Assembly (NCBI GenBank): GCA_012518745.1
Contig: JAAYRM010000169.1
Location: 1-14,696, forward strand
Reading direction: 5' to 3'
Origin: Tissierellia bacterium
GTDB lineage: Bacteria; Bacillota; Clostridia; Tissierellales; Tepidimicrobiaceae
Length of the DNA: 14,696 nt
How positions within the stretch are numbered: position 1 is the first letter of the stretch; every line of letters starts with the position of its first letter. Under the pieces are notes generated by a model. It did no database searches. It was not told the origin of the DNA and saw only the letters and a program-made list of their open reading frames with translations. Made by a program: the position numbers and the translations under genes. Positions 7,552 to 14,647 of the stretch are shown here, piece after piece.

Positions 7552-7636
7552 CCCCCTTATCAATATTTTATTCATATTAATTACTCCCAAAAATATAGAT
7601 AGAATAGATATCAATATCATTCTAGGGGATAGGGGG
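7552..7636 (+). other. Possible long-range stem hiding the ylbJ ribosome binding site
   Basis: CCCCCTTATC (7552-7561), directly after the tmcAL stop codon, can pair with GATAGGGGG (7628-7636), which contains the ylbJ ribosome binding site: nine pairs with one bulged T. A second anti-binding-site stretch, CCCCCTAT at 7529-7536 inside the tmcAL end, pairs perfectly over 8 bases with the same target. Only transcripts starting upstream would carry these arms. CCCTAT-like words are frequent in this genome, so chance pairing is a real possibility. Confidence 0.3.
7571..7601 (+). promoter_or_regulatory. Candidate sigma-E-like promoter of ylbJ
   Basis: TTCATATT (7571-7578), a 15-base spacer and TATAGATA (7594-7601). 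The -35 is close to the sigma-E consensus (GTCATATT); the -10 is only a partial match (ATAGA as in spoIID-type promoters). In B. subtilis ylbJ belongs to the mother-cell sigma-E regulon, so a site here is expected. The start near 7608 would leave the ribosome binding site free of the upstream pairing arm. Confidence 0.35.
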
Positions 7637-7645
7637 CAGATATAG

Positions 7646-8821
7646 ATGAAAAAAACTTTTCCCAATATATTATTCGCAGTATGTATCCTTTGTATACTAA
7701 TAGCAATTATAAAGCATCCTGATCAATCCCTGGAGAGTGCCTCTAATGGACTATATATATGGTTTAATATAATAATACCATCCCTATTACCCTTTTTTAT
7801 CATATCGGAAATCCTAATTGGAATCGGGTTTGTAGGATTTATTGGGCGTCTCTCGGAACCCTTGATAAAATTTCTTTTCAATATCCCGGGAAGTGGAGCG
7901 TATGCCTTTTCCATAAGTGCTGTATCTGGATATCCAATGGGTGCTAAAGTGGTATCGGATTTAAGGCGAAATAATATCATCTCAAAGGCCGGAGCCGATA
8001 AGATGATATGCTTCTCTAGTACTTCCGGTCCACTATTTATGATAGGTACCATTGCCACGGGGATGTTGAAGAATACATCCCTAATACCCCTGATCATATA
8101 TCCCCATTACCTGGGTGCGCTCACATTAGGCCTTCTAATGAGGCCTTATAAAAAATCGGATGCTGAATCAAATTTTGAAAATAATCCTGTAGACGAGGAA
8201 CCTAATCGTTCCATAGGTTCCCTACTCACCGATTCAATTCAAAATAGTTTTGGTACAATCACATTGATAGGTGGATTTATAATATTTTATTCGGTACTAG
8301 TAAGATTGCTATTTATCTATATACCGTTTAATGCCATAATAGATATCCTTCACTCAATTAATCTGCCCAGCATAAGTATAGATGTCTGTCAAGGGCTTAT
8401 TTCAGGATTGTTTGAAATAACCACCGGTTGTAATATAATATCGCGCACTAATATAAGCATCCTCAGTAAAATTATGATAATTAATTTTTTAATTGGATGG
8501 AGCGGATTTTCAATACATAGCCAGGCATTGAGCTTTATCACCCGTACCGATATCAATGCTAAGCTATATATCCTCACCAAATTCCTTCATGGCCTCCTGG
8601 CAACCCTTTATAGCTATATACTATATAGGTTCAGATATAACGTTATAATTAAAACCTCATTCTCACAGGATACATTATTAAATGGATCCATCCTATCGCT
8701 CTATTGGTCGGATATACTCATCCGATCTAGTAAGATCGTAATATTTACTATATTCTATATACTGATTGGCTCCCTAATTATTTCATTGCTCTATAGACTA
8801 TTTAAAAAAAGTACTTATTGA
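7646..8821 (+). CDS. ylbJ: Sporulation integral membrane protein YlbJ
   Basis: YlbJ is a polytopic membrane protein needed for proper spore cortex formation and made in the mother cell under sigma-E in Bacillus; its transport activity is not established. The 391-residue protein has an N-terminal hydrophobic segment (about 8-23) and several more strongly hydrophobic stretches, including NIIIPSLLPFFIISEILIG, IPLIIYPHYLGALTLGLL and a C-terminal IVIFTIFYILIGSLIISLL. Between them lies the conserved core AYAFSISAVSGYPMGAK followed by CFSSTSGPLFMIGTIA, the nucleoside-recognition/gate-like motif pattern of the family. The ATG at 7646-7648 has AGGGGG upstream with 9-base spacing. Its 3' end overlaps the convergent coiled-coil gene by 7 bases. 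The gene shows that the host is spore-forming or descends from spore formers. Confidence 0.93.
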   Translation: MKKTFPNILFAVCILCILIAIIKHPDQSLESASNGLYIWFNIIIPSLLPFFIISEILIGIGFVGFIGRLSEPLIKFLFNIPGSGAYAFSISAVSGYPMGAKVVSDLRRNNIISKAGADKMICFSSTSGPLFMIGTIATGMLKNTSLIPLIIYPHYLGALTLGLLMRPYKKSDAESNFENNPVDEEPNRSIGSLLTDSIQNSFGTITLIGGFIIFYSVLVRLLFIYIPFNAIIDILHSINLPSISIDVCQGLISGLFEITTGCNIISRTNISILSKIMIINFLIGWSGFSIHSQALSFITRTDINAKLYILTKFLHGLLATLYSYILYRFRYNVIIKTSFSQDTLLNGSILSLYWSDILIRSSKIVIFTIFYILIGSLIISLLYRLFKKSTY

Positions 8822-9261
8822 TCCCCTCGTAATTCATGTCTATTCTTATTGAGAATATTAATATGTTCTTTTAATTTCTCCTGCGTTTCCAATAATATAT
8901 TATCTGCATATTCTAAGGCGCCTAATCTAATATCCTTGGCATTCTGCTTTGCCTTGATCATCATTTCCTCTGCCATTTCTTTTGCTTTCCGGGTTACCTC
9001 ATCCTGATCAATCAATTCTTCTAATCTGAGCTCTGCCTCGTTTAATATGGTATCTGCGTCTTTCTGAGCCTCGGCCAATATCCTTTGTCTTTCCTCCTTG
9101 ACCCATGAAGCCTGTTTGATTTCATCGGGAAGTTTTATACGTATTTCCCCCAAGATATTATATATTTCATCCATATCAACCATCACCTTATTAGAGAAAG
9201 GTAGCGTAGATCCATTCTCTATTACATCTTCTATTTCCTCTATCAATCTTAATATCTCCAT
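8815..9261 (-). CDS. Conserved coiled-coil protein downstream of coaD (ATP synthase B-subunit-like)
   Basis: A 148-residue protein, hydrophilic throughout, with no signal peptide or membrane segment. Residues 1-50 include PFSNKVMVDMDEIYNILGEIR and a KLPDEIKQA motif. From about 53 to 140 it is almost pure alpha-helical heptad sequence rich in Ala, Glu, Lys and Arg (ERQRILAEAQKDADTILNEA), as in ATP synthase b subunits and DivIVA-like proteins. Automatic annotation of such proteins as ATPase or V-type subunits rests on coiled-coil resemblance; no nucleotide-binding motif is visible. The ATG at 9259-9261 has GGGGGAGG upstream. It starts 15 bases after the coaD stop and is the last gene of the run; the order coaD then this protein, facing ylbJ, is familiar in clostridia from memory. 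Function unknown; a scaffold role is conjecture. Confidence 0.85.
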   Translation of the reverse strand: MEILRLIEEIEDVIENGSTLPFSNKVMVDMDEIYNILGEIRIKLPDEIKQASWVKEERQRILAEAQKDADTILNEAELRLEELIDQDEVTRKAKEMAEEMMIKAKQNAKDIRLGALEYADNILLETQEKLKEHINILNKNRHELRGDQ

Positions 9262-9276
9262 ATCAGTATCCTCCCC

Positions 9277-9744
9277 CTATTTTTTCTTTATAGCATCCTC
9301 CACGGCCTTGGGAACAAAACAGGAAATATCCCCACCGAAGATTGCAATTTCTTTTACTATGCTTGAACTTAAATAAGCATATCTACCTTGTGCTACCATG
9401 AAAAATGTCTCCATTTCATGGCTTAACTTTTTATTAGCAAGAGCCATTTGCATTTCATATTCGAAATCGGAAATGGCCCTCAGACCTCGAACTACTTTAT
9501 TGCATCCCTTTTCTTTAGCATAATCTACCAATAAGCCGGAAAACGTATCAATCTGTACATTGGTATAATCGCTTAAGGTCGTTTTTAGTAGTTCAATCCT
9601 CTCATCTATCGAGAACATGTTCTTTTTGGACCTATTATCAAGAACTGCTACTATTACCTCATTAAATTGTTTTGCGCATCTATCTATAATGTCTATATGT
9701 CCGTATGTTACGGGATCGAAACTTCCAGGATATATTACTCTCAT
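9277..9744 (-). CDS. coaD: Phosphopantetheine adenylyltransferase
   Basis: CoaD transfers AMP from ATP to 4'-phosphopantetheine, giving dephospho-CoA, the penultimate step of CoA synthesis. The 155-residue protein starts MRVIYPGSFDPVTYGH, containing the TxGH nucleotidylyltransferase motif (T13-H16), and also has VVRGLRAISDFEYE and YLSSSIVKE, the conserved substrate-binding and ISSTKVRE-like motifs. The start is ATG 9742-9744, with a GGGGG ribosome binding site at 9750-9754 spaced by 5 bases; an in-frame TTG at 9756 would put that site inside the gene. It follows rsmD by 13 bases, the usual pairing in many bacteria, and is clearly cotranscribed. Its product supplies the prosthetic group of AcpP. 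Confidence 0.97.
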   Translation of the reverse strand: MRVIYPGSFDPVTYGHIDIIDRCAKQFNEVIVAVLDNRSKKNMFSIDERIELLKTTLSDYTNVQIDTFSGLLVDYAKEKGCNKVVRGLRAISDFEYEMQMALANKKLSHEMETFFMVAQGRYAYLSSSIVKEIAIFGGDISCFVPKAVEDAIKKK

Positions 9745-9757
9745 AATGTCCCCCAAT

Positions 9758-10312
9758 CTATTGTTTTTGTGTATAAAAGCTTAAACTTTCATTACCATAA
9801 TTCCTGATATCTACCCTTTTAAAATGACCCAAGGTCCCATCGAATGATAATCCCTTCTCATGTTCTACTATAATCAAGCCTGATTCATCCAATATGCCGG
9901 CCTCTAGTATAGTTACTAAAGTATTTATAACTAGACCTTGTTCAAAGGGAGGATCCATAAATATATAATTAAATTTAATATTTTCTTTGCCCAATAATTG
10001 AACCGCCCTAATGGAATCGCTTTTTATAACCTTGGAACTGGACTCCAATTTGGTATGGTTCAAATTCTGTTTTATAACCTTAATGCATGGATTCGATTTA
10101 TCCACAAAGTAGGCTTGTCTTGCACCCCTACTTAGGAACTCAATTCCTATGGATCCCGAACCAGCATATAGATCCAAAATTAGACTTTCCGTGCTTATAT
10201 TCCCTAATATATTAAATAGCGATTCCTTGATTCTATCTTTAGTAGGCCTAGTTTTTTGCCCTCTAGGTGCCTGTAGCCTATAACCTTTTTTCATGCCGGA
10301 AATTACCCTCAA
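9758..10312 (-). CDS. rsmD: 16S rRNA (guanine(966)-N(2))-methyltransferase RsmD
   Basis: RsmD methylates N2 of G966 in 16S rRNA in the assembling 30S subunit. The 184-residue protein has the SAM-binding motif I LDLYAGSGSIGIE (D47-G53 core) and the catalytic MDPPF (D120-F123) of N2-guanine methyltransferases, plus the family hallmark TRPTKDRIKESLFNIL near the N-terminus. I chose a TTG start at 10310-10312: it yields the typical opening (M)RVISG and has GGAGGG at 10318-10323 with 5-base spacing. The reading frame stays open 21 codons further to an ATG at 10375, but that stretch has no family similarity and would overlap the recG stop. It follows recG by 59 bases and is coupled to coaD. Confidence 0.95.
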   Translation of the reverse strand: MRVISGMKKGYRLQAPRGQKTRPTKDRIKESLFNILGNISTESLILDLYAGSGSIGIEFLSRGARQAYFVDKSNPCIKVIKQNLNHTKLESSSKVIKSDSIRAVQLLGKENIKFNYIFMDPPFEQGLVINTLVTILEAGILDESGLIIVEHEKGLSFDGTLGHFKRVDIRNYGNESLSFYTQKQ

Positions 10313-10371
10313 AAGATCCCTCCGTTGCTCTAAGATATATTTTATCATATTCTGTATAAAATTTTGTAGTT

Positions 10372-12414
10372 TCAATTGAAAATTGAGCCATTAACCCTAT
10401 CTCCAAACATATTTATTATGGTCTGCCTCAGTGGTAGGTGTTCATCCCTTAATAATAGATAATCATCTCGCAGGATTTCTTCGGATTTCAACTGTGCAAT
10501 TTTTAATATTTCCATATCGGTAAACAGATTGGCTATCCTAAGATCTGGAATTCCATGTTGTTTAGTTCCGAAAAATTCACCAGGCCCCCTTAACTCCAAA
10601 TCCTTCTCAGAGATATAGAACCCATCATTTGAGCCCTGCAAAACCCTCATTCGTTCCCTAGAATTCCTACTGGTACTCCCATTGATAAGGATACAATAGG
10701 ATTTATATTCACCTCTACCTATCCTACCCCTCAACTGATGTAATTGGGCTAGACCGAATCTTTCCGCGTTATAAATTACCATAATATTTGCATTCGGGAT
10801 ATTCACCCCCACTTCGATTACCGTGGTGGAGATAAGTATATCTAAACTCCCCTCTTTAAAGCTATCCATAGTGGATTCCTTTTCTCCTGATTTCATACTT
10901 CCATGGAGTAACCCAACGTTAAATTCACTATATGCCCCATCCTTTAATATGGTATATAGCTCCTCGGCAGAACTGATATCCAATTTATCGCTCTGTGCAA
11001 TCAAAGGACATACGATATATGCCTGTCTTCCAGATGATATCTGCTCCTTAACGAAATTATTCACCCTATCCATCATGTTTGTACCCACCACATAGGTTTC
11101 AACCGCCTTTCTACCCGGTGGCAATTCATCAATAATCGAAATATCTAGATCCCCATATAGTATTAATGCCAGGGTTCTCGGTATTGGGGTGGCCGTCATC
11201 ACTAGCACATCCGGATTCATACCTTTTTGGCTCAGGGTCGCCCTTTGTTCAACACCAAACCTATGTTGTTCATCCGTTATAGCTAATCCCAACTTAGCAA
11301 ATTCTACACTTTCCTGTATAACCGCATGAGTTCCCACGAGCACATCTATATTACCATTTTTAACTCCATCTAATATCCGTTTCTTTTCTGCATCGGAAAG
11401 GCTACCCGTTAACAGGGCATACTGTATATCGTAGGCCTTAAAGATATTGGACATTGATTCATAATGTTGAGTGGCTAGAATTTCCGTAGGCACCATCATT
11501 ACGGATTGGTAACCAGATCGCCAAGCCTTAAACATGGCCAGTATCGCCACTATGGTTTTCCCCGAGCCCACATCGCCCTGAACGAGCCTATTCATCTGCT
11601 CGCCACTCTCCATATCCGCCTCTATTTCCCCGAATACCCTTTCTTGGGCCCCCGTCAATCGAAATGGCAGGGAGTTGATAAAGATATCCATATCCTTCGT
11701 TGATGAAAATACTATGCCGGAACCCATATCAGCCTTTCTATGCTTGATTAAGAATAACCCTAATTGGAGAACAAATAATTCCTCAAATACCAATCTCCTC
11801 CTGGCTTCTAAATAGCATGCCCTACTTTCCGGAAAGTGAATATATTTAATAGCCTCATGAATCGGTAACAAATTCAATTCATCTCTTATATGGTCAGGAA
11901 TTATTTCCGGTAATTCATGGACATGATCTCTGATCGCATTGCTAACTATCTTTATCATCTCATTATTAGATAGACTGTCCGTAAGGGAATATATAGGAAT
12001 AATCTTCCCAACTCTATCCCCTTCCCGTTTATCGAAAACCGGGTTTGTTATCTGAACCTCATTCCCCCGTATGCTGACCCTTCCATTGACAGCTATCCTA
12101 TCCCCTAGATCCAATTGATTGGATATATAATCCTGATTAAACCATACTAGATTAGCAAATCCAGTATCATCCTTCACGGGGATCTTCAATATGGATAGAT
12201 TTTTTCTAGGTCTGAACCTAGAGGGATATCCACAAACCTCTACCCTGAGACTCGTCCTATCCCCATCAACGGATTGAGATATGCTTTTAAATCTAGACCT
12301 ATCCTCATATGTTTTTGGAATCGAATATAAGAGGTCCCTAATGGTATCTATATTCAATCTTTTTAGTTTAGCCGCCCTTTTAGGACCCACGCCCTTAATA
12401 TAACGAACAGACAC
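10372..12414 (-). CDS. recG: ATP-dependent DNA helicase RecG
   Basis: RecG regresses stalled replication forks and processes branched DNA. The 680-residue protein has all expected regions: an N-terminal helix-hairpin-helix-like start (YIKGVGPKRAAKLKRL), the OB-fold wedge (about 55-135), Walker A GDVGSGKT (280-287), the DEQH box (381-384) within AITDEQHRFG, TATPIPRTLA (407-416), TTVIEVGVNIPNA and motif VI QLRGRIGRG (560-568). The C-terminal LELRGPGEFFGTKQHG block is diagnostic of RecG. Translation starts at GTG (12412-12414), with AGGAGG 6 bases upstream. The length matches the family. A perfect hairpin lies between it and fakA. It is probably cotranscribed with asp23 and fakA upstream and rsmD downstream. 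Confidence 0.98.
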   Translation of the reverse strand: MSVRYIKGVGPKRAAKLKRLNIDTIRDLLYSIPKTYEDRSRFKSISQSVDGDRTSLRVEVCGYPSRFRPRKNLSILKIPVKDDTGFANLVWFNQDYISNQLDLGDRIAVNGRVSIRGNEVQITNPVFDKREGDRVGKIIPIYSLTDSLSNNEMIKIVSNAIRDHVHELPEIIPDHIRDELNLLPIHEAIKYIHFPESRACYLEARRRLVFEELFVLQLGLFLIKHRKADMGSGIVFSSTKDMDIFINSLPFRLTGAQERVFGEIEADMESGEQMNRLVQGDVGSGKTIVAILAMFKAWRSGYQSVMMVPTEILATQHYESMSNIFKAYDIQYALLTGSLSDAEKKRILDGVKNGNIDVLVGTHAVIQESVEFAKLGLAITDEQHRFGVEQRATLSQKGMNPDVLVMTATPIPRTLALILYGDLDISIIDELPPGRKAVETYVVGTNMMDRVNNFVKEQISSGRQAYIVCPLIAQSDKLDISSAEELYTILKDGAYSEFNVGLLHGSMKSGEKESTMDSFKEGSLDILISTTVIEVGVNIPNANIMVIYNAERFGLAQLHQLRGRIGRGEYKSYCILINGSTSRNSRERMRVLQGSNDGFYISEKDLELRGPGEFFGTKQHGIPDLRIANLFTDMEILKIAQLKSEEILRDDYLLLRDEHLPLRQTIINMFGDRVNGSIFN

Positions 12415-12446
12415 GAATATCCTCCTATTCTCAGCTTCATCTTTTA

Positions 12447-12482
12447 AGTAGAATTCCCTACCATGTGGTAGGGAATTCTACT
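12447..12482 (-). other. Perfect 16-bp hairpin spanning the fakA stop codon, no U-tract
   Basis: 12447-12462 and 12467-12482 are exact reverse complements around a 4-base loop (ATGT). The stem includes the fakA stop codon (12478-12480). Neither side is followed by a run of T in the direction of transcription (on the minus strand the next bases are TAAAAG), so it is not a standard intrinsic terminator. It ends 33 bases before the recG start and could be an RNase III or exonuclease-stop structure, or a weak terminator that tunes recG expression. Confidence 0.75.
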
Positions 12483-14109
12483 CTATTGATATTATATAAT
12501 AGTAAAGCGGTTGACCACCAAATACGAGTTCTACATCAAGATCTTCAAATTCCTTATGCAATCTCTCGGATAGCTCAGTAGCTTGTTCCTCTTCTATATC
12601 ATTGCCATAGAAAATGGTTATTAATGATGAATTCTCATCTATTATGTTTTTTATTAAATCAAAAGATACCTCCTGAATATCATCACCTGTAGCAATAATA
12701 TCCCCTGCCGAAATACCAATTATATCATCTTTTTTGATTTCTGCCCCATTCATTTCGGTATCCCGTACTGCATATGTAACCTGAGCCGTCCGAACATTAC
12801 CGACTGCCTGCTCCATATTTGCTAGATTTTCTTCGATATCTAGTTCTGTATCGAAATATAATAGGGCTGTAATACCTTCCGGTATGGTTTTGCTTGGAAA
12901 AACATATACATTCCTATCACTTAATTCCCTGGCCTGATCAGCTGCTAAGATAATATTGCTATTATTGGGTAATATTATTATATTTTGACCATCCACACCT
13001 TCTACGGCTTTTAATATATCTTCCGTACTAGGATTCATGGTCTGGCCTCCCGGTATAATATAATCCACGTTGAGTTCCTTGAAGACCCTGTTTATGCCCT
13101 CACCTATGGAAACCGTTATGAAGCTATATTTTTTAGCCGGTCCTTCAGATTTTTCTATATTGACCTGAGGTTCATCCTCAAATCTATGCTCATGTTGATA
13201 CCTCATATTGTCAATTTTAATATCATTTAATTCTCCGAGGGTTAAGGCCTTTTCCAATACCTTACCGGGATGATTGGTGTGAATATGAACCTTTATCAAT
13301 CCCTCTCCCCCAACAACCATTAGGGAATCACCAAATTCCGAAAGATTCGTCCTAAACCCTTCATGATCTGTATATTCTGTATTTATCATGAATTCAGTAC
13401 AGTATCCATATTCAATATCGCCCAAATCTACATGGTGAGCTACAGACAACATCTCTATTCTACCTTCATCGCTGGTATCCATCACAACCTCATCCATGGC
13501 CATAGCATTATAGGCCCCTGCCAATACGCACATTAGCCCTTTGCCACCCGCGTCCACTACACCTGCCTGTTTTAAAACTGGCAACATTTCCGGTGTCTTA
13601 TTCAGGACATCATTTCCATACTCGATTATACTCCTCATAATTACGGAGAGATCATCTTCCTTTTCGGCAATTATTAGAGCATGTTCTGCACAACCCCTTG
13701 CCACAGTCAATATAGTACCCTCTGTGGGCTTCATAACAGCCTTATATGCGGTGTCTGAGGCTAGTTTAAGGGCTTGCGATAGATCTATCGCATCTACGGT
13801 TTCCTTATCCTTTAATGCCTCAGCAAATCCCCTGAATAATTGCGATAATATAACTCCAGAATTTCCCCTTGCTCCCATAAGCGAGCCAGTGCTTAATGCG
13901 GAAACAACTTTTCCGGCACTCTTTTCCTCTAGTCCTTCTATCTGTTTGATCGCTGATTTCATAGTTAAAGCCATATTGGTTCCCGTATCACCATCTGGCA
14001 CTGGGAATACATTTAACGCATTGATCTCTTCTTTATGTTCTTCCAAGAATTTGGTGGCACCAATAAAGGCCTTTTTCAAAATAGTGCCATCTACATTTAT
14101 AATCTTCAA
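12478..14109 (-). CDS. fakA: Fatty acid kinase catalytic subunit FakA (YloV, DAK-domain protein)
   Basis: FakA phosphorylates fatty acids held by FakB proteins, producing acyl-phosphate for PlsY or, through PlsX, acyl-ACP: the route for exogenous fatty acids. The 543-residue protein has the N-terminal kinase (DhaL-like) domain (about 1-200) with NVFPVPDGDTGTNM, whose aspartates D39 and D41 should bind magnesium, and GARGNSGVILSQ (79-90). A middle domain (about 210-300) carries C237, H275 and H277, which correspond from memory to the zinc site of staphylococcal FakA. The C-terminal part (about 325-543) is DegV/FakB-like. Translation starts at TTG (14107-14109), with AAGGAGGT about 8 bases upstream. 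It follows asp23 by 18 bases, a widely conserved pair. No fakB is in the window. Its end overlaps a perfect hairpin. Confidence 0.94.
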   Translation of the reverse strand: MKIINVDGTILKKAFIGATKFLEEHKEEINALNVFPVPDGDTGTNMALTMKSAIKQIEGLEEKSAGKVVSALSTGSLMGARGNSGVILSQLFRGFAEALKDKETVDAIDLSQALKLASDTAYKAVMKPTEGTILTVARGCAEHALIIAEKEDDLSVIMRSIIEYGNDVLNKTPEMLPVLKQAGVVDAGGKGLMCVLAGAYNAMAMDEVVMDTSDEGRIEMLSVAHHVDLGDIEYGYCTEFMINTEYTDHEGFRTNLSEFGDSLMVVGGEGLIKVHIHTNHPGKVLEKALTLGELNDIKIDNMRYQHEHRFEDEPQVNIEKSEGPAKKYSFITVSIGEGINRVFKELNVDYIIPGGQTMNPSTEDILKAVEGVDGQNIIILPNNSNIILAADQARELSDRNVYVFPSKTIPEGITALLYFDTELDIEENLANMEQAVGNVRTAQVTYAVRDTEMNGAEIKKDDIIGISAGDIIATGDDIQEVSFDLIKNIIDENSSLITIFYGNDIEEEQATELSERLHKEFEDLDVELVFGGQPLYYYIISIE

Positions 14110-14127
14110 TTGTGGTACCTCCTTAAG

Positions 14128-14484
14128 CTACTTTTCTACCCTAATCCCCTGTACATATATATTCACCTTATTTACCGTGAGCCCTGTTAAATTCTCTACA
14201 TTGAACTTTACCTTCTCTATAATATTTTCTGCTACTACAGAGATTCTGACTCCGTATTCCAATATAACATGTAGGCTTATTGCCACTTCTCCTCTTTCAG
14301 TGGTCACCTTTACACCTTTGGATAAATTTTCCCATTTTAACAATTCAAAAAAACCATCAGTAGCATTTTTACTAGCCATCCCCACTATGCCATAGCCCTC
14401 CATAGCGGAAAGACCTGCGATAGTTGCAATCACATTCTCATCTATGTTTATATATCCATATTCATTATCGGTTTTAGCTGACAT
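14128..14484 (-). CDS. Asp23/Gls24 family envelope stress protein (YloU-like)
   Basis: A 118-residue Asp23/Gls24 family protein, orthologous by context to B. subtilis YloU. It shows the family pattern: an N-terminal segment with GYINIDENVIATIAGLSAMEGYGIVGM, a middle strand region around ISLHVILEYGVRISVVAENI, and a C-terminal VNKVNIYVQGIRV. Asp23 itself sits at the membrane in Staphylococcus through partners and is linked to cell-envelope stress; the role of YloU is not settled. The ATG at 14482-14484 has GGGAGG 9 bases upstream. It is first in the run asp23-fakA-recG-rsmD-coaD, with its own promoter at 14523-14552. Its leader and first 16 codons are repeated in inverted orientation at 14619-14696. 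Confidence 0.92.
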   Translation of the reverse strand: MSAKTDNEYGYINIDENVIATIAGLSAMEGYGIVGMASKNATDGFFELLKWENLSKGVKVTTERGEVAISLHVILEYGVRISVVAENIIEKVKFNVENLTGLTVNKVNIYVQGIRVEK

Positions 14485-14522
14485 CTAATATCGCCTCCCG
14501 ATCTTCATAATATACACACTAC

Positions 14523-14552
14523 ATTCTAACATAGGCAATGGTATAAAATCAA
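14523..14552 (-). promoter_or_regulatory. Predicted promoter of asp23-fakA operon
   Basis: On the minus strand: -35 TTGATT (14547-14552), 18-base spacer, -10 TAGAAT (14523-14528) preceded by TGT, an extended -10. The start would be near 14516, giving a leader of about 32 bases that carries the GGGAGG ribosome binding site. Confidence 0.65.
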
Positions 14553-14578
14553 CCAAAAGAACAATATAATATTATTGG

Positions 14579-14607
14579 TTGAACTATTTAATTGAATGGG
14601 GTAAGAT
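14579..14607 (+). promoter_or_regulatory. Predicted promoter of the right-hand asp23 copy
   Basis: -35 TTGAAC (14579-14584), 17-base spacer, -10 TAAGAT (14602-14607). It points away from the left asp23 promoter, and its sequence between -35 and leader differs from the left one, so the two copies would be driven by different promoters. Confidence 0.6.
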
Positions 14608-14647
14608 ATATCCAGGTGATATTATGAAGATGGGGAGGCGATATTAG

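Noticed and set aside
7723..8097. Minus-strand open frame of 124 codons opposite ylbJ
   Set aside because: The plus strand encodes the diagnostic YlbJ core here; the antisense frame has no start signal.
10313..10375. 21-codon extension of rsmD to an ATG overlapping the recG stop
   Set aside because: The TTG at 10312 has GGAGGG at proper spacing and gives the family start RVISG; the extension shows no family similarity.
13541..14395. Long plus-strand open frame (284 codons) opposite fakA and asp23
   Set aside because: It is antisense to two well-conserved genes, has no family similarity and no convincing ribosome binding site; it reflects codon bias of the opposite strand.
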